A DNA stretch of 64,000 nucleotides from Ciona intestinalis (Eukaryota > Chordata > Ascidiacea > Phlebobranchia > Cionidae): the NCBI RefSeq assembly GCF_000224145.3, contig NC_020166.2, forward strand, positions 1,906,319-1,970,318. Direction: 5' to 3'. This document shows, piece after piece, positions 1-14,600 of the stretch. Under the pieces are notes generated by a model. That model made no database searches. It had not been told where the DNA came from and saw only the letters and a list, made by a program, of their open reading frames with translations. The translations under genes were made by a program, and so were the position numbers. Every line of letters begins with the position of its first letter. Within the stretch, counting starts at the first letter, position 1.

Positions 1-968
1 TAACCGGTGTAAATATGTAAGTAGAAAACCAGTGATGTCTTTAATATTAAACATAGATGTTTTTACCATGGCCTAGATTCGAACTCTAACCTCTGCCTGT
101 TTATACAGCCTTCCTAATATTTTAGACTTCATATAAACCTCATTTCTATAAAAACTTTACGTTTTTCAAAGTTAATAATGTCTTTTACTTGGACATATCG
201 CCTTACGTGTAACTACCCGCACCTGTGTAAATATCATTGAAAATAAAATCAAAATTTGAGCAATGGACTGACAGAACTAAAGACTATTGAACAGCTGTTA
301 GAAAATATCGTATAAATTGCAACCAAGTATAAGTTACTGTTCCCACCCACGAGGATATAAATGACCAAACCAATCAAAAGTTATGTCTGCTTCTCCAAAC
401 ACTGCAATACCTTCAGCAACTGTACTTTGGGCATGAAGTTCCCATTGACAATAAAACAATTAAACATATATATATGGTTGATATTCTTGTAATGTAACAA
501 GTTTGGCGATAAGAGGCACAGCGTAACACTTAAGCGGTAAAATTCAAAACAGTGCAAGCAAAATACATATAAGATGTCGACAATATTTAAACAAAGAATA
601 AATAAACAAAAACAAGATTAACTATACTTGAATGTAGTTGTGCATTTCATTCTGGTAACTTTGACTCAGTCTGGAATATAAAAATTCAAAGTTAAGATTT
701 TACCTTTATATTTTCTTGATATAAACCATAAAACAGAACAACAGCTTTTTATGTGCTATCCGTATAATTTTTATTTTGGTGTAAAAATTGGGGTTACATA
801 AAAGTGAAATAAGACTGACAATTAATAAGCAAAGAGTTATATTTAAGTCGGTTTAACAAAATCCCAATTATTAAATGAAACGAAGAAAAGGGAATTAGCA
901 ACAAAAAACTGTTGTCAAAAAAAGCTATGGATAAAAGCAAACCAACAAATATTAGTCGAAATACTTAC
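1..968. other. Left flank, intron of the giant gene or spacer
   Basis: Minus-strand reading after 969 enters an intron (GTAAGT). I saw no convincing next exon down to position 1. At 57-92 there is a tRNA-like B-box motif on the minus strand (GAGTTCGAATCTAGGCC), probably from a SINE. At about 345-460 lies a copy of the repeat also found in the intron at 13103-13421, in the opposite orientation. Confidence 0.5.
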
Positions 969-2602
969 AGGCATGGATTTTGACACATATTCATGATGAT
1001 AGCATCAATTACACTTGTTCCAAGTTGTGATATGTTTGAAACAGTGTGAACATAACTTGGTTTGGTTGCTATCTCTTCAAGTTGTTGAAGCTGTGTCTTC
1101 GTCCCATCCATTCCAACAACTTGTACCTGTCAATCAAAATCACAGTTATATACAAGTTGATAGGGTTGTATGAATGTAACTTTTTTATCTTCAAATAGTG
1201 GGGCAACAACAGTCGTCATAACACATTATGTTTCATACACTTTGAGCCAGCGTACAGGTTGTTACTTATGAAACTCTGTGGGCGATTACTTTAATGTATG
1301 GCTAACAATTTGAACAACCCGTAAGGTTACACTGGGTTTGACAAAGTAATATACCCTCTTCCAGTGTATACATCCATGCTGTGCATACCACGGCGGAACC
1401 ACTATCAACTAATGTTTTAGGCAAACTATCAACTATTGCTTTGTCGCTATATCTTGTCTTTTCGTTTTATTATCTGTCAATCTTCCCTACTGTGATCGAA
1501 GAAACAAATACAAGTTTTCATGATATTATTTTTAACCATATCCAATATATTACATACCGTAGCACGTTGCTTTAATAATCCAGCTGATGCTGTAACATTA
1601 TCATCGCTACTACCATCGGTGAATAGAATAACGTGGTCACGCACATTTGGTCTGTTTGTATCAACCAACAAACTGTCTGTAGCAAGATGTTCCAATGTTT
1701 GCCCGATGTTAGAACCTGGATATAATAATAAATGTTAAGCATAAACGTTTTTATTGTAGATAATTTAACGTGTAGATAACAAGGCACACTTGATTGATAA
1801 CTTAAGATTAAACCAGAGTTGCCCTTATTAACCCCAAATCTGTGCCTTTAGCACATAATATCGAAATATTCCTGTTTTGAACAATTAACAATGGTATATG
1901 GAAGTTGTGAGAATACGGTTTTATAATTCTTTAAATGTTCTTTTTTTTTACTACCAAATGGAAGGACGAAAAAATAGAATAAAAAGGAATCCTATCTACC
2001 CCAACCCTATCATAATGTAGAATAGATATTTGGTCACGTTTTTTAAACTTATTTATGCGGTATCAGAAAACAATTAATTCACACCCACCATATCCCCCGT
2101 ATGGCAAGAACTTCACAGCTCTTGATAATTCCTCGATGTTTCGATATCTACCGAGCGATACTTCTCCTATGACATCAACGTTTCTATGGTAACGAAGCAA
2201 ACCAACCAAAGTTGTTGAGTCATCAATGCTGAATCGGCGAATTAACTGAAAGTTGAAGGTAATCATTTGAATCATATTAATGTTTATGAACGAAACTGGT
2301 AGATAATGTAGAATAATTGTATGCAAACATTAACGTCGCATCAAATAAATTTCAATTTCGGCAGCAACCACAGAGGATATATGGCTTGGCCACTGCATGT
2401 GTATATATAATCTATAGATTGTGGCAATATATAGAGTTGGTAAAGGTTTTCACAACCCTTGCTCTTAAACCCCACAATACACAACATGGATAACTTACTG
2501 TTTCTACGAAGCCAAGTAATCGGTTCCAGTCATCACTTTCACCACTAGTGCTGCTCTCGAGCACAATATACAAATCTACCTTGGTACGGGTCGGACATGA
2601 TT
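969..2602 (-). other. von Willebrand factor A domain (exons 58-61)
   Basis: Exons are 2499-2602, 2089-2245, 1558-1715 and 969-1126. The domain starts KVDLYIVLESSTSGE, matching the first vWA strand, and contains HVILFTDGSSDD, the strand-4 region with the metal-site TDG. Helix GSNIGQTLEHLATDSL precedes it. It ends with a helix (DAIIMNMCQNPC) whose Cys pairs in many vWA domains. The MIDAS D-x-S-x-S reads E-S-S-T-S (residues about 3275-3279): Glu replaces Asp. The Thr of the second MIDAS loop also seems to be Ser or Asn. Metal binding may therefore be weakened. The frame is still open at the last exon. Confidence 0.85.
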
Positions 2603-5600
2603 CTGTGAATTCATTGTTGTTAATAATATGCATTATAACTATTGTAACATTTAATTTAAGCGTCTTTTAAAAACAGTTATAAAAAATATAAAAAAACTAT
2701 AAAAAAGTATTGTTTTTGTACTAGTTACATAAACTGTTTATATAAAAGTTGCCTGGGTTTTGGGGTAATGGGCCAAATCTGGCATAAGTCTCAGGTCCTT
2801 GACAAGGACCTCACCAACATAGAATATTTAACATGTTACCTGCACAACATGGAGGGGTGCCTCCCCACCTTCCGTTTGATTGACAGGTCATAACATGAGA
2901 CCCATGATGGGTTATTGGGTTGGTAAGAGTACCGGGGTTGCATTGAAAGCTGGAGAAAATGTCGGGTTAATATTGGGTTGTATATAACATATTTTTTATT
3001 TATCTTTTGAAGGCGATAGCAAATTCATATTGTTTAAAAAAGGAAAAAGGGGAATTAACAGCAAAACAACAGTTGTTGATTTTCTACAGATACAAAATAG
3101 TGTAGGTTAATTTTACAATTTTTAAACTTTAAAATATTTTGTAAATTATTGTTAATTATTGAAAGTTTTATAATATATCACATCAACAGTTTAGATATCC
3201 AAAAGTAACTGGACTGTTTAATATAAGTATATCATAATATTAAGCGCATTAAATATATTAATGATAATATTGTTAAGGTATACTAAATATAATGATAATA
3301 TATTGAATATCATACCTGCATTGTGAATGGTGGTAATTTGAATTGGTGCACGTCACTTGTCCGTTATCAATATGGTTGAATATGACATCACAATGGCCCC
3401 TACAGTATGGTGCTTGGTTTGTCCATTGACCATTTGAACCACATATGGTTGTGGTATGGTTGCCATCAAGCTGGTGTAGTTGGTTGCATGTGAAGTTACA
3501 TTCCGACCCCATTTCATTATGGATGTCTCTATTACACTGGTAGCCACCATTAGCAATGTGTAAGGGTGGGCACTGTAAACCTGGGGTGAGAGATGGGTTT
3601 AAGATAAGTCAAATAAAGTGAAACACGTTTGAAAATGTAGACCAACGGTGTCAGCTTAAACCATATGCCATCTTATTATGTGATGAGAACATATTATACA
3701 CACATTATAAAACGCAGCAACTTGTTACTTTAATATTTGATAAACTGATTTTTTAGATAAAGCAAGTATTACACCATTATGCTTGTAAAACTGTTCAGTT
3801 GTAACTTACGTTTGCATTGTGGCTTTACAGAACTCCATTGTCCATTATTGTTACACGTCACTTGACTTTGACCATCAAGTTGATACCCATCATCACAGGT
3901 GTATGTTGTAACTGACCTGTGGTTGGTATATATATTAATGCCTATAGTACTGTGGAGTAAGATGATTTCCCATGTTTCCTAATCGTGTTTTAACAAGTAA
4001 CAATGCTCTTTAATGTCAAGGGGATACGGGATATGAGATATATTATTTAAAATATTCTTTGTTAATTACCAAATTGAATTATAAAGGAGAATAAAAACCT
4101 TCACCATTTTACCCCAACTTACTATATGTTGTGACAATGCAATCATAATACATGGATTAATTAACAATAAGTTATTTTAACATAAATATTTACCCTGGAA
4201 TGTTAGAGTTCGATTGAACGGCGTTTCCGTGTTCAATGTTTTGGAAACTGGCGTTGCAGGAAATAACTAGAAGAATAATTTTTGTGAATGTTAAGTGACT
4301 TATCCATGGTTGTCATAGTCTAATAGTTGCTTATCCTTGTGTGTCAGTGCAATAAAAGCCAGCTTACGAGGATTAGCACTAGACTAACAGACACAAACAT
4401 TAATGGTTAATTTACCTTCACATGAGGGGACCTGATTGGTCCATTGAAGACCCGCGTTACACCTCGTTGCGATCGATCCAGACAAACGGTAACCACGAGA
4501 ACATCGGAAACGACAAACAGAACGAAACTTGAACCGGTTGTTACAATCCATGGTTGCGTGTGTGGGCGTGGTAAGGGCGGGGCATGATTGACCTGGGTTG
4601 GATGGTATAATTAACACTGTGTGGATAATAATTATATTGACATAATGGAGTTTGATTTATTCTATGTGGGTGAAGTTCTACAATGTCAAAGGGCATAAAA
4701 CCTAGGATGTAGGCCTGAATTACACAAGCACTCAGGGTGCTACAACATAGACCTCTTATATATATATAAGTATCTTTGGGTTATGGACTTCACCTGGCAA
4801 GTTTTGCCATAGCATATAACTTATAATCAAAAAATTAACAAAACAATATCAATTAATGTTAACTTACGTAGACATGTTCCCAAAGGTGTTGACCAACTTA
4901 GTATTCCATTTACTTCGGTACAGTTACTTTCGCTTGCACCAACCAAAGTTGATGTTAAGTCACAGTTGAGACGACACAAGTTATTCTTACACTGGATGGT
5001 CCCGTATGGAATGTGCTGTAACATAAAAAAATTATGATAAATATTAAAAATTGTATTTAACAAATAGCAACATTTATTGCTACATACATAAAGATGGGTA
5101 CACATTTTTCTAATTGTTTTATACTTTTGGAAAAAACAGGCGAAATATAAATTGTCATGTCATATTACAGCTATATCCCCATTTGTGTGAACAAATCTGT
5201 GAATGAATAATATCAACAATTGACACCACTTACACTAGATGCACATGTTCGCCGAAGCATGCACGCAGGTTGCACCATCAAGTCCCATTCCTTTGTATCC
5301 CCACAATGAGCAATGTTTGTTGCTTGGTTTAATTCATATCCATTGTTACATAAGAATTCACATTCAGATTGGAAATAGTTTGAATTGTTGCATAACACAC
5401 GTCCATTGTTCAAGGTAAGGAATGAAGCAGAACATGTTTTCTCTGAAAAAAAAATTCATTTAATAATAAACTAGATGAACCTCGAGCTCTATTTCAAATG
5501 AACAGCGTTGTCAAGACATTTCAATTAAAAATAACGAGTAATCGGTTTTAAATTTTTTTTTTTAAAGTTTATTTCCCTACAGTATTTGTTGCTAAGCAAC

Positions 5601-8600
5601 TAACCATGTGACTTACTTGTGCACTGAGGCGCGGAGCCCAGCCATTGTCCATCACCCATGCAGCTTATGACATCATAATCACCCAATGCTTCATAACCAT
5701 GGTCACAACCACTGAAGGAACATATAGAAGCAAACTTGTGACCATCGGAGCAAGTGAGGTGGGTGTTGGGTATGGAAGGGGTTGGGCATGTCAGTTCTAT
5801 GTAATACAAAGTAATGAATGGGGATCAGGAATCTTGACATTATATGTTGCTAAATAAAACAAAGTCCAAAATTTTCTAAAATTTCTTGAATCATGATTTT
5901 TACCAAAAGAGCTATTAAAAATGATACTTGTGGTATATTATTCTCAGTAAAAAAAAATTATTATGCTTTTTTATTATTCTAGAATAGTTAAAAAATGATG
6001 CTGGTAAAAAAAGCTTTTACATTTAACTAGTTTCACTCCCTTACTTTGACAAGTTGCAAGCTGTGGCCACCATTGTCCTGAGACATCACAATTAACAATG
6101 ACCGATTGTGACGATGGTTGGTATCCATTGTCGCATAACAATGCACATCGTGAGCCATATGTGGAACTTTCACTGCAGTTAAGTCGACCATTCATAACAT
6201 TCTGCAACAAATATGATGTTATCAAAACTTTAACTTAGTAATAGGGAAATTTCTATGCAAGAAATATGATTGTAAATAAAATAAAATCATTTAAGCAATT
6301 TTCAATAAAAAAGTAAACGGTTATTATTTTTTATATGAAGGCCAAAAACTAAAGAAAGGTAAAAAAGTTTTACATCAATTTAAAGATAAAAACAATGCAC
6401 AGACCACGAAAACGCACTTACCATGGTAGGACAGGTAACACGGACACACTGAGGTGTGAATACAAAATCCCAAGTTCCGTTCGCCAAGCAGGAAGATGCG
6501 AGTGTTGTGACATAATAATCACCACTATGATGTATCGTGAACCCAGGATCGCAAACAAACACGCATTGTGATTCATATTTGTACCCATTGTCACAAGACA
6601 CTTGACCATTTTCGATGTGTCTGATTGGTTCAGCAGGACAATTGATCTCTGTGATGTAATAATGACAATTAAACTCTGATTATGATGTAATATACTAGTG
6701 TCATGGTTCAGTGGTAGGGCGCTTGCATTGTAAGCAAATGATACCAACATCAATGCTTGATACTGTTAGGCATATGTGGGCAAGAATATCTTACAGCTAT
6801 TGCTTCAACCTAGTGGTCACTTATTGCCCAACTCTGGCTTAAATCTCTTATCCCATAGCGTGCCATGCTGTAGGACCTCGCCCATATAAAAAAAATGAAA
6901 TAATGTAATATACTGGATATTTAAAACAAACTTGACTTCACTAATCCTTGCCACAATATACTTACTTTGACATGTTGGTGTATTGCCCACCCAACTCCCA
7001 TCAGCCTGACACACCATGTTGTAAGGAGTAGGATCCTCAAGGGTGTAGCCTTCTATGCAATCAAACACACATATGGATTGAAAGTGTGCACCGTCTGTGC
7101 ATCGTAGGGTGGTGTGTGGGACATCTAATCGCGAGCATTCAATCTCTGTGTTCAAGTTATTGGTTAGTTTGTATTTTACCTAAAGTAAGTGGCTTGGACA
7201 AGACATGCATGGTTCAAGCCTCACATCAGTGACTGCATTATAGTACTGTACAGTAAGATGAATACCATTATTACATAAAATCCCATATTTCCTAATCATG
7301 TTTTTACCAACTAACAATGTTATTTTAGAATGGTGGGTCGATAAAAGAAAGTGAAACATGGACAATCCTACCCCAACCTATTATACGTTTAAGGAAATAT
7401 ATTTTTAAAACCTGGGCAAGATTTCAAGTCACACCAAAGTACAACATAGAACCTCACCCATGTTAAAAAAACACCTTATTATATTCAAACAACTCACTTG
7501 AGCAAAGCCCAATCCCATTGCTCCACACTCCTGACTCCAAACAATTAGTTCCTGGTTCTCCACTCATCTCGTACCCATCGTAACATCGTAGCAAACATCG
7601 AGACCCGAACTTATTTTCATCAGTACATGTGACATCACCGAACACCAATGCCTATGAAGATAACAAAAAGTTAGTTTACCATCTTGTGTTTAATGCCTGG
7701 TTAAAAAAATAGCCAAACCCAAATTTGTTTTAAAGGCATGGGAATCTAACGTATCTTGCTTTCATGGCAATTTATAAAGTTGAATAAAAGTTTGACGCCT
7801 ATATATGCGCCTGTGATAAAACTTGACACCCATAAAATATATAACCTCGCTACCTCTTGAATGCTTGTATCATTGGCAGGGCATCGGTTGTTGTCGCAGG
7901 TTGGTGTTGGATTATTCCACATCTTAGTATGCATGCACTCTGCTGTATCAACCTGTCCCTGTATCATGTGATACCCAACGTCACAGTGGTAGCTGCATCG
8001 TGATTGGTAGATATTTGAATCAGAACAAACCACTGAACCGTGACTGATGGTCATGTGACTAGATGGGCATGTAATTTCTGGAAGAACAGATGTTTAGTTA
8101 AATTCTAAATATTGTTCAGAATTATTTCTAAAAAGAGACAACGTATTCTAAATAAACTAAATTGTCACAGCAATAGCTCTGTTAATTTTTACTACCAAAG
8201 TTCTACAGTGAGAATGAGGTTCAGTGATAAATTTTTTTTTTTAATTCTTACTTCTGCATTCTGGTACTTCCCCACACCAGGTACCATCGGCACGACATTG
8301 TATTCCTTTGATGACATCATAATCATCCTCAGGGTCAACGACCTCATACCCGACGTCGCACGTAACTTTGCATCGAGATTTAAACAAATTATCCTCGGAA
8401 CAAGATATTTGTCCATTAGTGGGAGCCATCAGTGGTGGACATTGGATTTCTATATGGATAAGGTAAATATATTATAAATATTTTAAGATGTTTAGAAATA
8501 AAAAGGGTTCAGGTATTGATGCTAACCAAAGTCACTTTCAATATCATTTATAATTGGCCAACATATTTATCTCCAGGATTCTATACTGAAGCATGAATGT

Positions 8601-11600
8601 GTTACTCACATAAATCTGTCTGTTAATAAATAAGTCCACAGTGACTTTCTGAACACTATGTATCATAAAACACCCCAATAATATAAAAAAACCAACACTT
8701 ACTTTCACATGAGGATAACACAGGCATCCACTCCAACGAGGATCCACAACTTGTAACATTATTATCTCCACCAAGCTCATATCCTTTGTTACATTGTAGT
8801 AAGCATTGTGATTGAAACAATGCATTATTTGTGCAAGTGATTACACCATGAGGCTCACTCTGTGATGTCATAGTTGATATTATTTTTAATGGTTGTAATG
8901 TAGAGTTATTGTAAATTAACCCTTAGAAAACTTTTTGTAGCTTAGAAAATAAGTTTCACAAAAAAATACGCTAATAAAAATAAGGATATTAACTTTGCAT
9001 TTTTAACAATAGTCTTCTCTTAGTTATTTTTATTTAAATCCCAAACATGGTAACTTCTAAGCGAGCACGAGGTGCATGAAATACAACAGCTGTGTTATAA
9101 CAGCTGTCGTTGTCCCGCAACGTGAGAATGAAAAGGTCACATTTATCCACTAAATTGTTACAAATTCAAGGCAAGTATAAATGCCTCACCTGTTGTATTT
9201 GTGTTGTGTTTGGTGAACACATTATCCTTGTACATTGTGGTTCTTCATTGACATCCCATACTCCTTCGCTACCACATGTTATAACCTCACTGTGTTGATT
9301 GTTTGAATTACTGGGTTGTACAAGACGATAGCCATCATCGCATACATATAAACATTGTGACATATAGTTGTTATTGTCGGTGCAGTTTTGGATTCCATTA
9401 TTGAATGATGACCACAATGGACATTGTTTCTCTGTGAATGAAATGTGTTTGGTTAAGCTCAAAGTGACAAATAGCACAATTCTGCCACTCTTGCTACCAG
9501 GCTTAATTTAACCCAATTAAAAATTCAGATTTCTAGTTTACCAACGTTATTTTTATTACAGTGTAGATTTAATACATAAATGCATCAAATATGAATACTC
9601 ACTTTGACATTGTGGCTGTGTTGGTAGAGTCCATGTTGTATCCGCTGTGCATCGAGTTGAAATGTTGACTGGAATAGCTTGGTTGGATGTAATGAATTGG
9701 TAACCTTCATTACATTGGTATGTACATGTAGATGCAAAGTCGTGATCAGAGGTACATGTGATGTCTCCATGGTTGGGTGGGGTGAGTGAGCTGCATTCAA
9801 TATCTGTGGCCAACATGTATTTATTTAGTGGAATAATATATAATGTTACAGTTAATGATCTGAGTTAAATAAGAAAGGCACCTTTATCGATGTTATATTA
9901 ACACAACCCAAATTCCCGTTACATCTTTGTATATCACTGAATGCATAAATCACCTTTTTTTCTCTGATATTGTGGGTTAACAAATGTTTTTATGTGGGTT
10001 AACAAATGGGTTACAAAGTATGTGACTTTGTGTGTGTAGTTAAATCAACTATAACAAAGCTCACTTACTTTCACAGTATCCAATAAACCCGCTCCACGCT
10101 CCAGCACTTGTACATGTGATCACATTCTGACCAATCACATGATGTCCATCACGACACGTGATTCGACAAACGGACCCAGCACGGTTCGCATCACTACAAT
10201 CAACCATCCCTGTCTCCATGGCCTGCCATAACAACGTAAACTTTAGTTTTGTCTTCGAATACAATTGCGAGACCAAATTACTTAAAAACAGAGAAGGGCA
10301 TTAATAAAAAAAACAGTTGTTAAAATCTGTGTTTGACAACATAAACTCGTTCAATACAATTACTGTTAACCCATATATATAACCTTCTAACCACAGCCAC
10401 CCCACACTCCATAACTTACAGCAACAAACGCTTCATCTTCGTGCGAACAAGTCTTCTTTTCACAAATAGGAACTTCCTCTGTCCATTCACCAAAGTACTG
10501 GCATTGTGATGTCACATGCGCTTCTGTGATGTAACTACCGAACACCTGGTACCCCTCATTACACTGGTAAGTACACACAGATTGGAAAAGGTTTCCTTCT
10601 GTACAATTTACGGTACCAAACTGAACGCTGTTGTGATCATCGGGACAACTAATCTCTGTAATGTAATAGGGGAATTAATTATTGTTCAATATACCATTGT
10701 TACATAATAGAGATGAAATACGTTTTAGCTTGGAAGATAAAACGTGTTTTAATTGCTTTTTATTTAAAAGCTAATATAAATATTCTAATTCATATAATAC
10801 AGTTTTGGATAATTGTGGATGTAACATAAAATGACCAAAAGTTTTGAAGATAGTTTTAGAATTGTATACACTTGACGCTAACAGCATATGTAAATATAAA
10901 ACAGTTGTTTGTTTACTTACTATGGCAAGAAGGCAGTTGGTTTGAATATGTTCCGTTGGCTTGGCAGGTTGTAGAATGCTCACCAGCACGATAATACCCA
11001 GGTGTGCATGTGAACTCACAAGTGGATTCATATTTATCTTGGTTGGAACATACCATAGTGGAGTTGGTGGGTGGGGTGAGAACGCCACAACTTATACCTG
11101 CGTGTGGTAAGTATAAACGTTAAATATATATATATATATATGGGTGATGTTCTATGGCAGGGCATGCCAGAGGCACAGGACTTAGGAAGGTTTGGTCCAT
11201 TACCAAAATGGTATTGGTTCCGAACCTTTAAGGCTTGTGGGTGGTGCGAATAGTATTCAATTTTTTATCACCATATTAATTGCAACTGAATTGAGCTATA
11301 ATAACAGTTTGTCAATGTTTTAAAAATGGGATTAACATTTTCTACATATTTAAAATTTTCTTGCAATATTTTAAAAGTATATATTTTAACTTTTTTTATA
11401 AGTTTTATAAGATATCTATCTTACGTTGGCAATATCCCATAGTTCCGCTCCACTGAGCAGTATGTGTGCATGTAATCTCACTGTTGCCTTCTGTGACCTC
11501 ATAACCAGGGGGACAATCAAGGGAACATTGGGATTCATAAAGATTTTCTTCGGAGCAAACAACTTCCCCTATCAGTGATGCCTGGATGGGGAAGGGTCAG

Positions 11601-14600
11601 TGTTAATAAGGGGTGGGTTTATACCATATTCTATGTTGTATTGCAGACAGATCAGGCATTATTGCAATATTGCATGCCTGTTAAGATATTATTGCAGGCA
11701 TGACAGGAAGCCTATGGTTTAGGTCACAGTCTGTGTGTTACCTTGAAATAATAGGTAAATAACATAATAATAATAAATTATAAAGCATAAAAAAGGTTTT
11801 TTTAGTTTTATATGGGAGTTATACATAGTATTTAATCAGCAGACCAGGAGCATGGGGTTAGCTGATTAAAGTATTGGCACTATGTTAAGTTTACCTTTAC
11901 AATATCGGCGCTGTTCATTGGGCATTTCTTTTTCATACATGTTGGTTTCTGATTGGTCCACATCATTTGATCCGTGCATTCTGATTGGTTGGAATCTGTG
12001 CTTGACATTTCGTAACCTTGGTTACATTGGTATGTACACACTGATTCAAACTTGTTGGTGATTGTACATGATGAGAACCCATGGGTAAGTGTGAGGTGGC
12101 TTGATGGGCAACTGATACCTGGGATAGTGGTGATATCGTATGTTTAGTTGTGATGTAGAACTTATTAAATAAAAACAAATGTAATTAAAATCAAACACGA
12201 AAACAAAACTTATTTACAATTCTTTTATTTATTAATAGAATTTATTTATTTGTCGTTTTTTATTAAAACTGCAGCCACGATATTTCAAAAATCTGGCATG
12301 AAATATTTAAGATATATACATAATACACAATTATAAACGATATATATATAGTATACATATACACAATTATACACTATACACAAATGCATCATACATATAT
12401 AAATACTTACGTTGACATGTAGGTGAGACATTGGTCCAAGTTTTATCCGCTTGACACAAAGTTGTTGCGCTTCCCACGACCTCATACCCAGCATGGCACT
12501 CAAACTCACATTCAGAAAGGTACTTGCTATTTTCACTGCAACTGATGCGGCCATTCACGGGATCAATGAGCACAGGGCATTCAATCTCTGTAAATATAGT
12601 GGTTAGGATTATAATAATATATTGGTATTTATAAATTATTATAAATAGCAGCGAAATTTATATCCTATCAATATAGAAAGACAATATTAAACACTGTGTT
12701 AAGCTAAACAAATTATAAAACATCACAAGAGTTATAACTGAAGAGTTAAATTACAAAAGGTTGTTATGGTCTGATATATGTGTTTAAAACAATATTCGTT
12801 AAACATTTATTTCGAATTTAAAATATTATTAATAATTAAATAGAACAGGGAAATTAAAAAAAAGATAGTTTGTAAGTTATAAACACTTGATCGTACAATA
12901 GAAATATTAAATAAAAATGTAAAGATAATATGAGCAGCTTACTGATACAATATCCAATTGTAGCCTCCCAAACACCATCTTCATTACATCTTGTTTCATT
13001 CAACCCTCCATCTATAAGTCGATACCCAATGTCGCATTGTAATGAACATACAGAGTTGAATATGTGGCCGTCGGTGCAAGTTAGCTGCCCGTTTCTCTCA
13101 GCCTGTGGTGGATACAGGGTTAATGTGTAAATAGGCAGACATGATTTTTGGTTGGTTTGGTTTTTTATATCCTAGTGGTGGAACTTTGAGTGACTTATTT
13201 ATGGTTGCCACTCCCATGCCCACAGTAAAGTTGCTGAGCTCATTGCAGTGTGTGGATAAACATACATGACTTTTGGTTGGTTTAGCCATTTTTAAACTTG
13301 TAGGAGGGAACTTGAGTGATTTATCTATGGTTGCCACACCAGTCGATTTTTAGCTATCAGAATGTGTGGAATAGGAGACATAACCTATGACAACTGCTAT
13401 AATATCAATACAATTACCCACCTTGATTAGGTCGGTGTCGTTTGATGAGCAAACCTTCTTCTCGCAAGTTACTTTTTCCCCACTCCATGTTTGGTCATCC
13501 ATGCATGTAACCGTGGTAACACCCTGTGTGACCTCATAACCAGGTATACACTCGTATCCACACACTGATTCAAACAAGTTGCTTTCACTACAGACAGTTG
13601 TAGCATGGGTAGCTGTGAGATGGGTGGTTGGACAACGAGTTTCTGAAAGAAAAGATTTTGTTCATTTATTTTTAAAGAATGTTATTGCACACCATCTATA
13701 GTGTCCACCTATGCTCACTGTCGAGTTTTATGTTTATTCTATGTGTGGAAATTGTTTAATACACAAATATTGCACACTATACATACATGGTGACTTTATA
13801 CACCTCATGCTCTGCCAAGATGTAACATTTCTTAATTAAAAACTTAAGTAAAAGTTTTCTTTTTTTCTAAAGTAAGCTTAAAAAAACTTTAAACTCACTT
13901 TGACAGATAGGAGCTTCATTATTGAACGATCGGTTGTGTTGGCATTGTGATGTCACTTCCCCAATTATTTCATACCCAGCATCACAATGGAATAAACAGT
14001 TAGATTGATATCTGTTTGCATCAGAGCAAGTCACACCCCCGTTAATGGGTGGGGTGAATGGGGGGCATTCAATCTCTGTGAAAATTTAAGTGTTAAGATT
14101 TTTAACATTCATTGTGACATTTAATTGATTATAAAATCAAGAGTGAGTATAATAGTCAGCTAACATTTAAGAATCTTGTGTTTTACGGGACACCATTGTT
14201 ACAATAGTCAAACTTAGAAATTATTGCATTATCCCAACCTATGTTTCTTCTATCTATTATTCTACTGTAACTGCTTTGTTATTTAATAAAAACTAAACCA
14301 TTGGGGACTACTGGGATAAAATGTCACATCAGTGAGCCTTGAACCTGGTATATTTACACTTACTTCTGCAGACCCCAAAGTTTTCACTCCAGGTTTGGTC
14401 AGCCAAGCAGACAGTGTTTCCAGATCCTGTTTTTTCGTACCCAATGTTACAAGTAAGTGTACACTGTGATTGGTAGCGCATGTCATCACTGCAGTCTATG
14501 CTGCCATGATCAAGTGCCTGGTAGGGAAAACAAGAATAAATATAAATTATTTATCCTTACATGGCAGGCCAATGACAGTCCTTATAACCGGTGTTCTATT

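Noticed and set aside
8112..8477. 121-codon plus-strand ORF
   Set aside because: It is antisense to CCP exon 44 and its flanking introns; the minus-strand CCP reading is clearly the real one.
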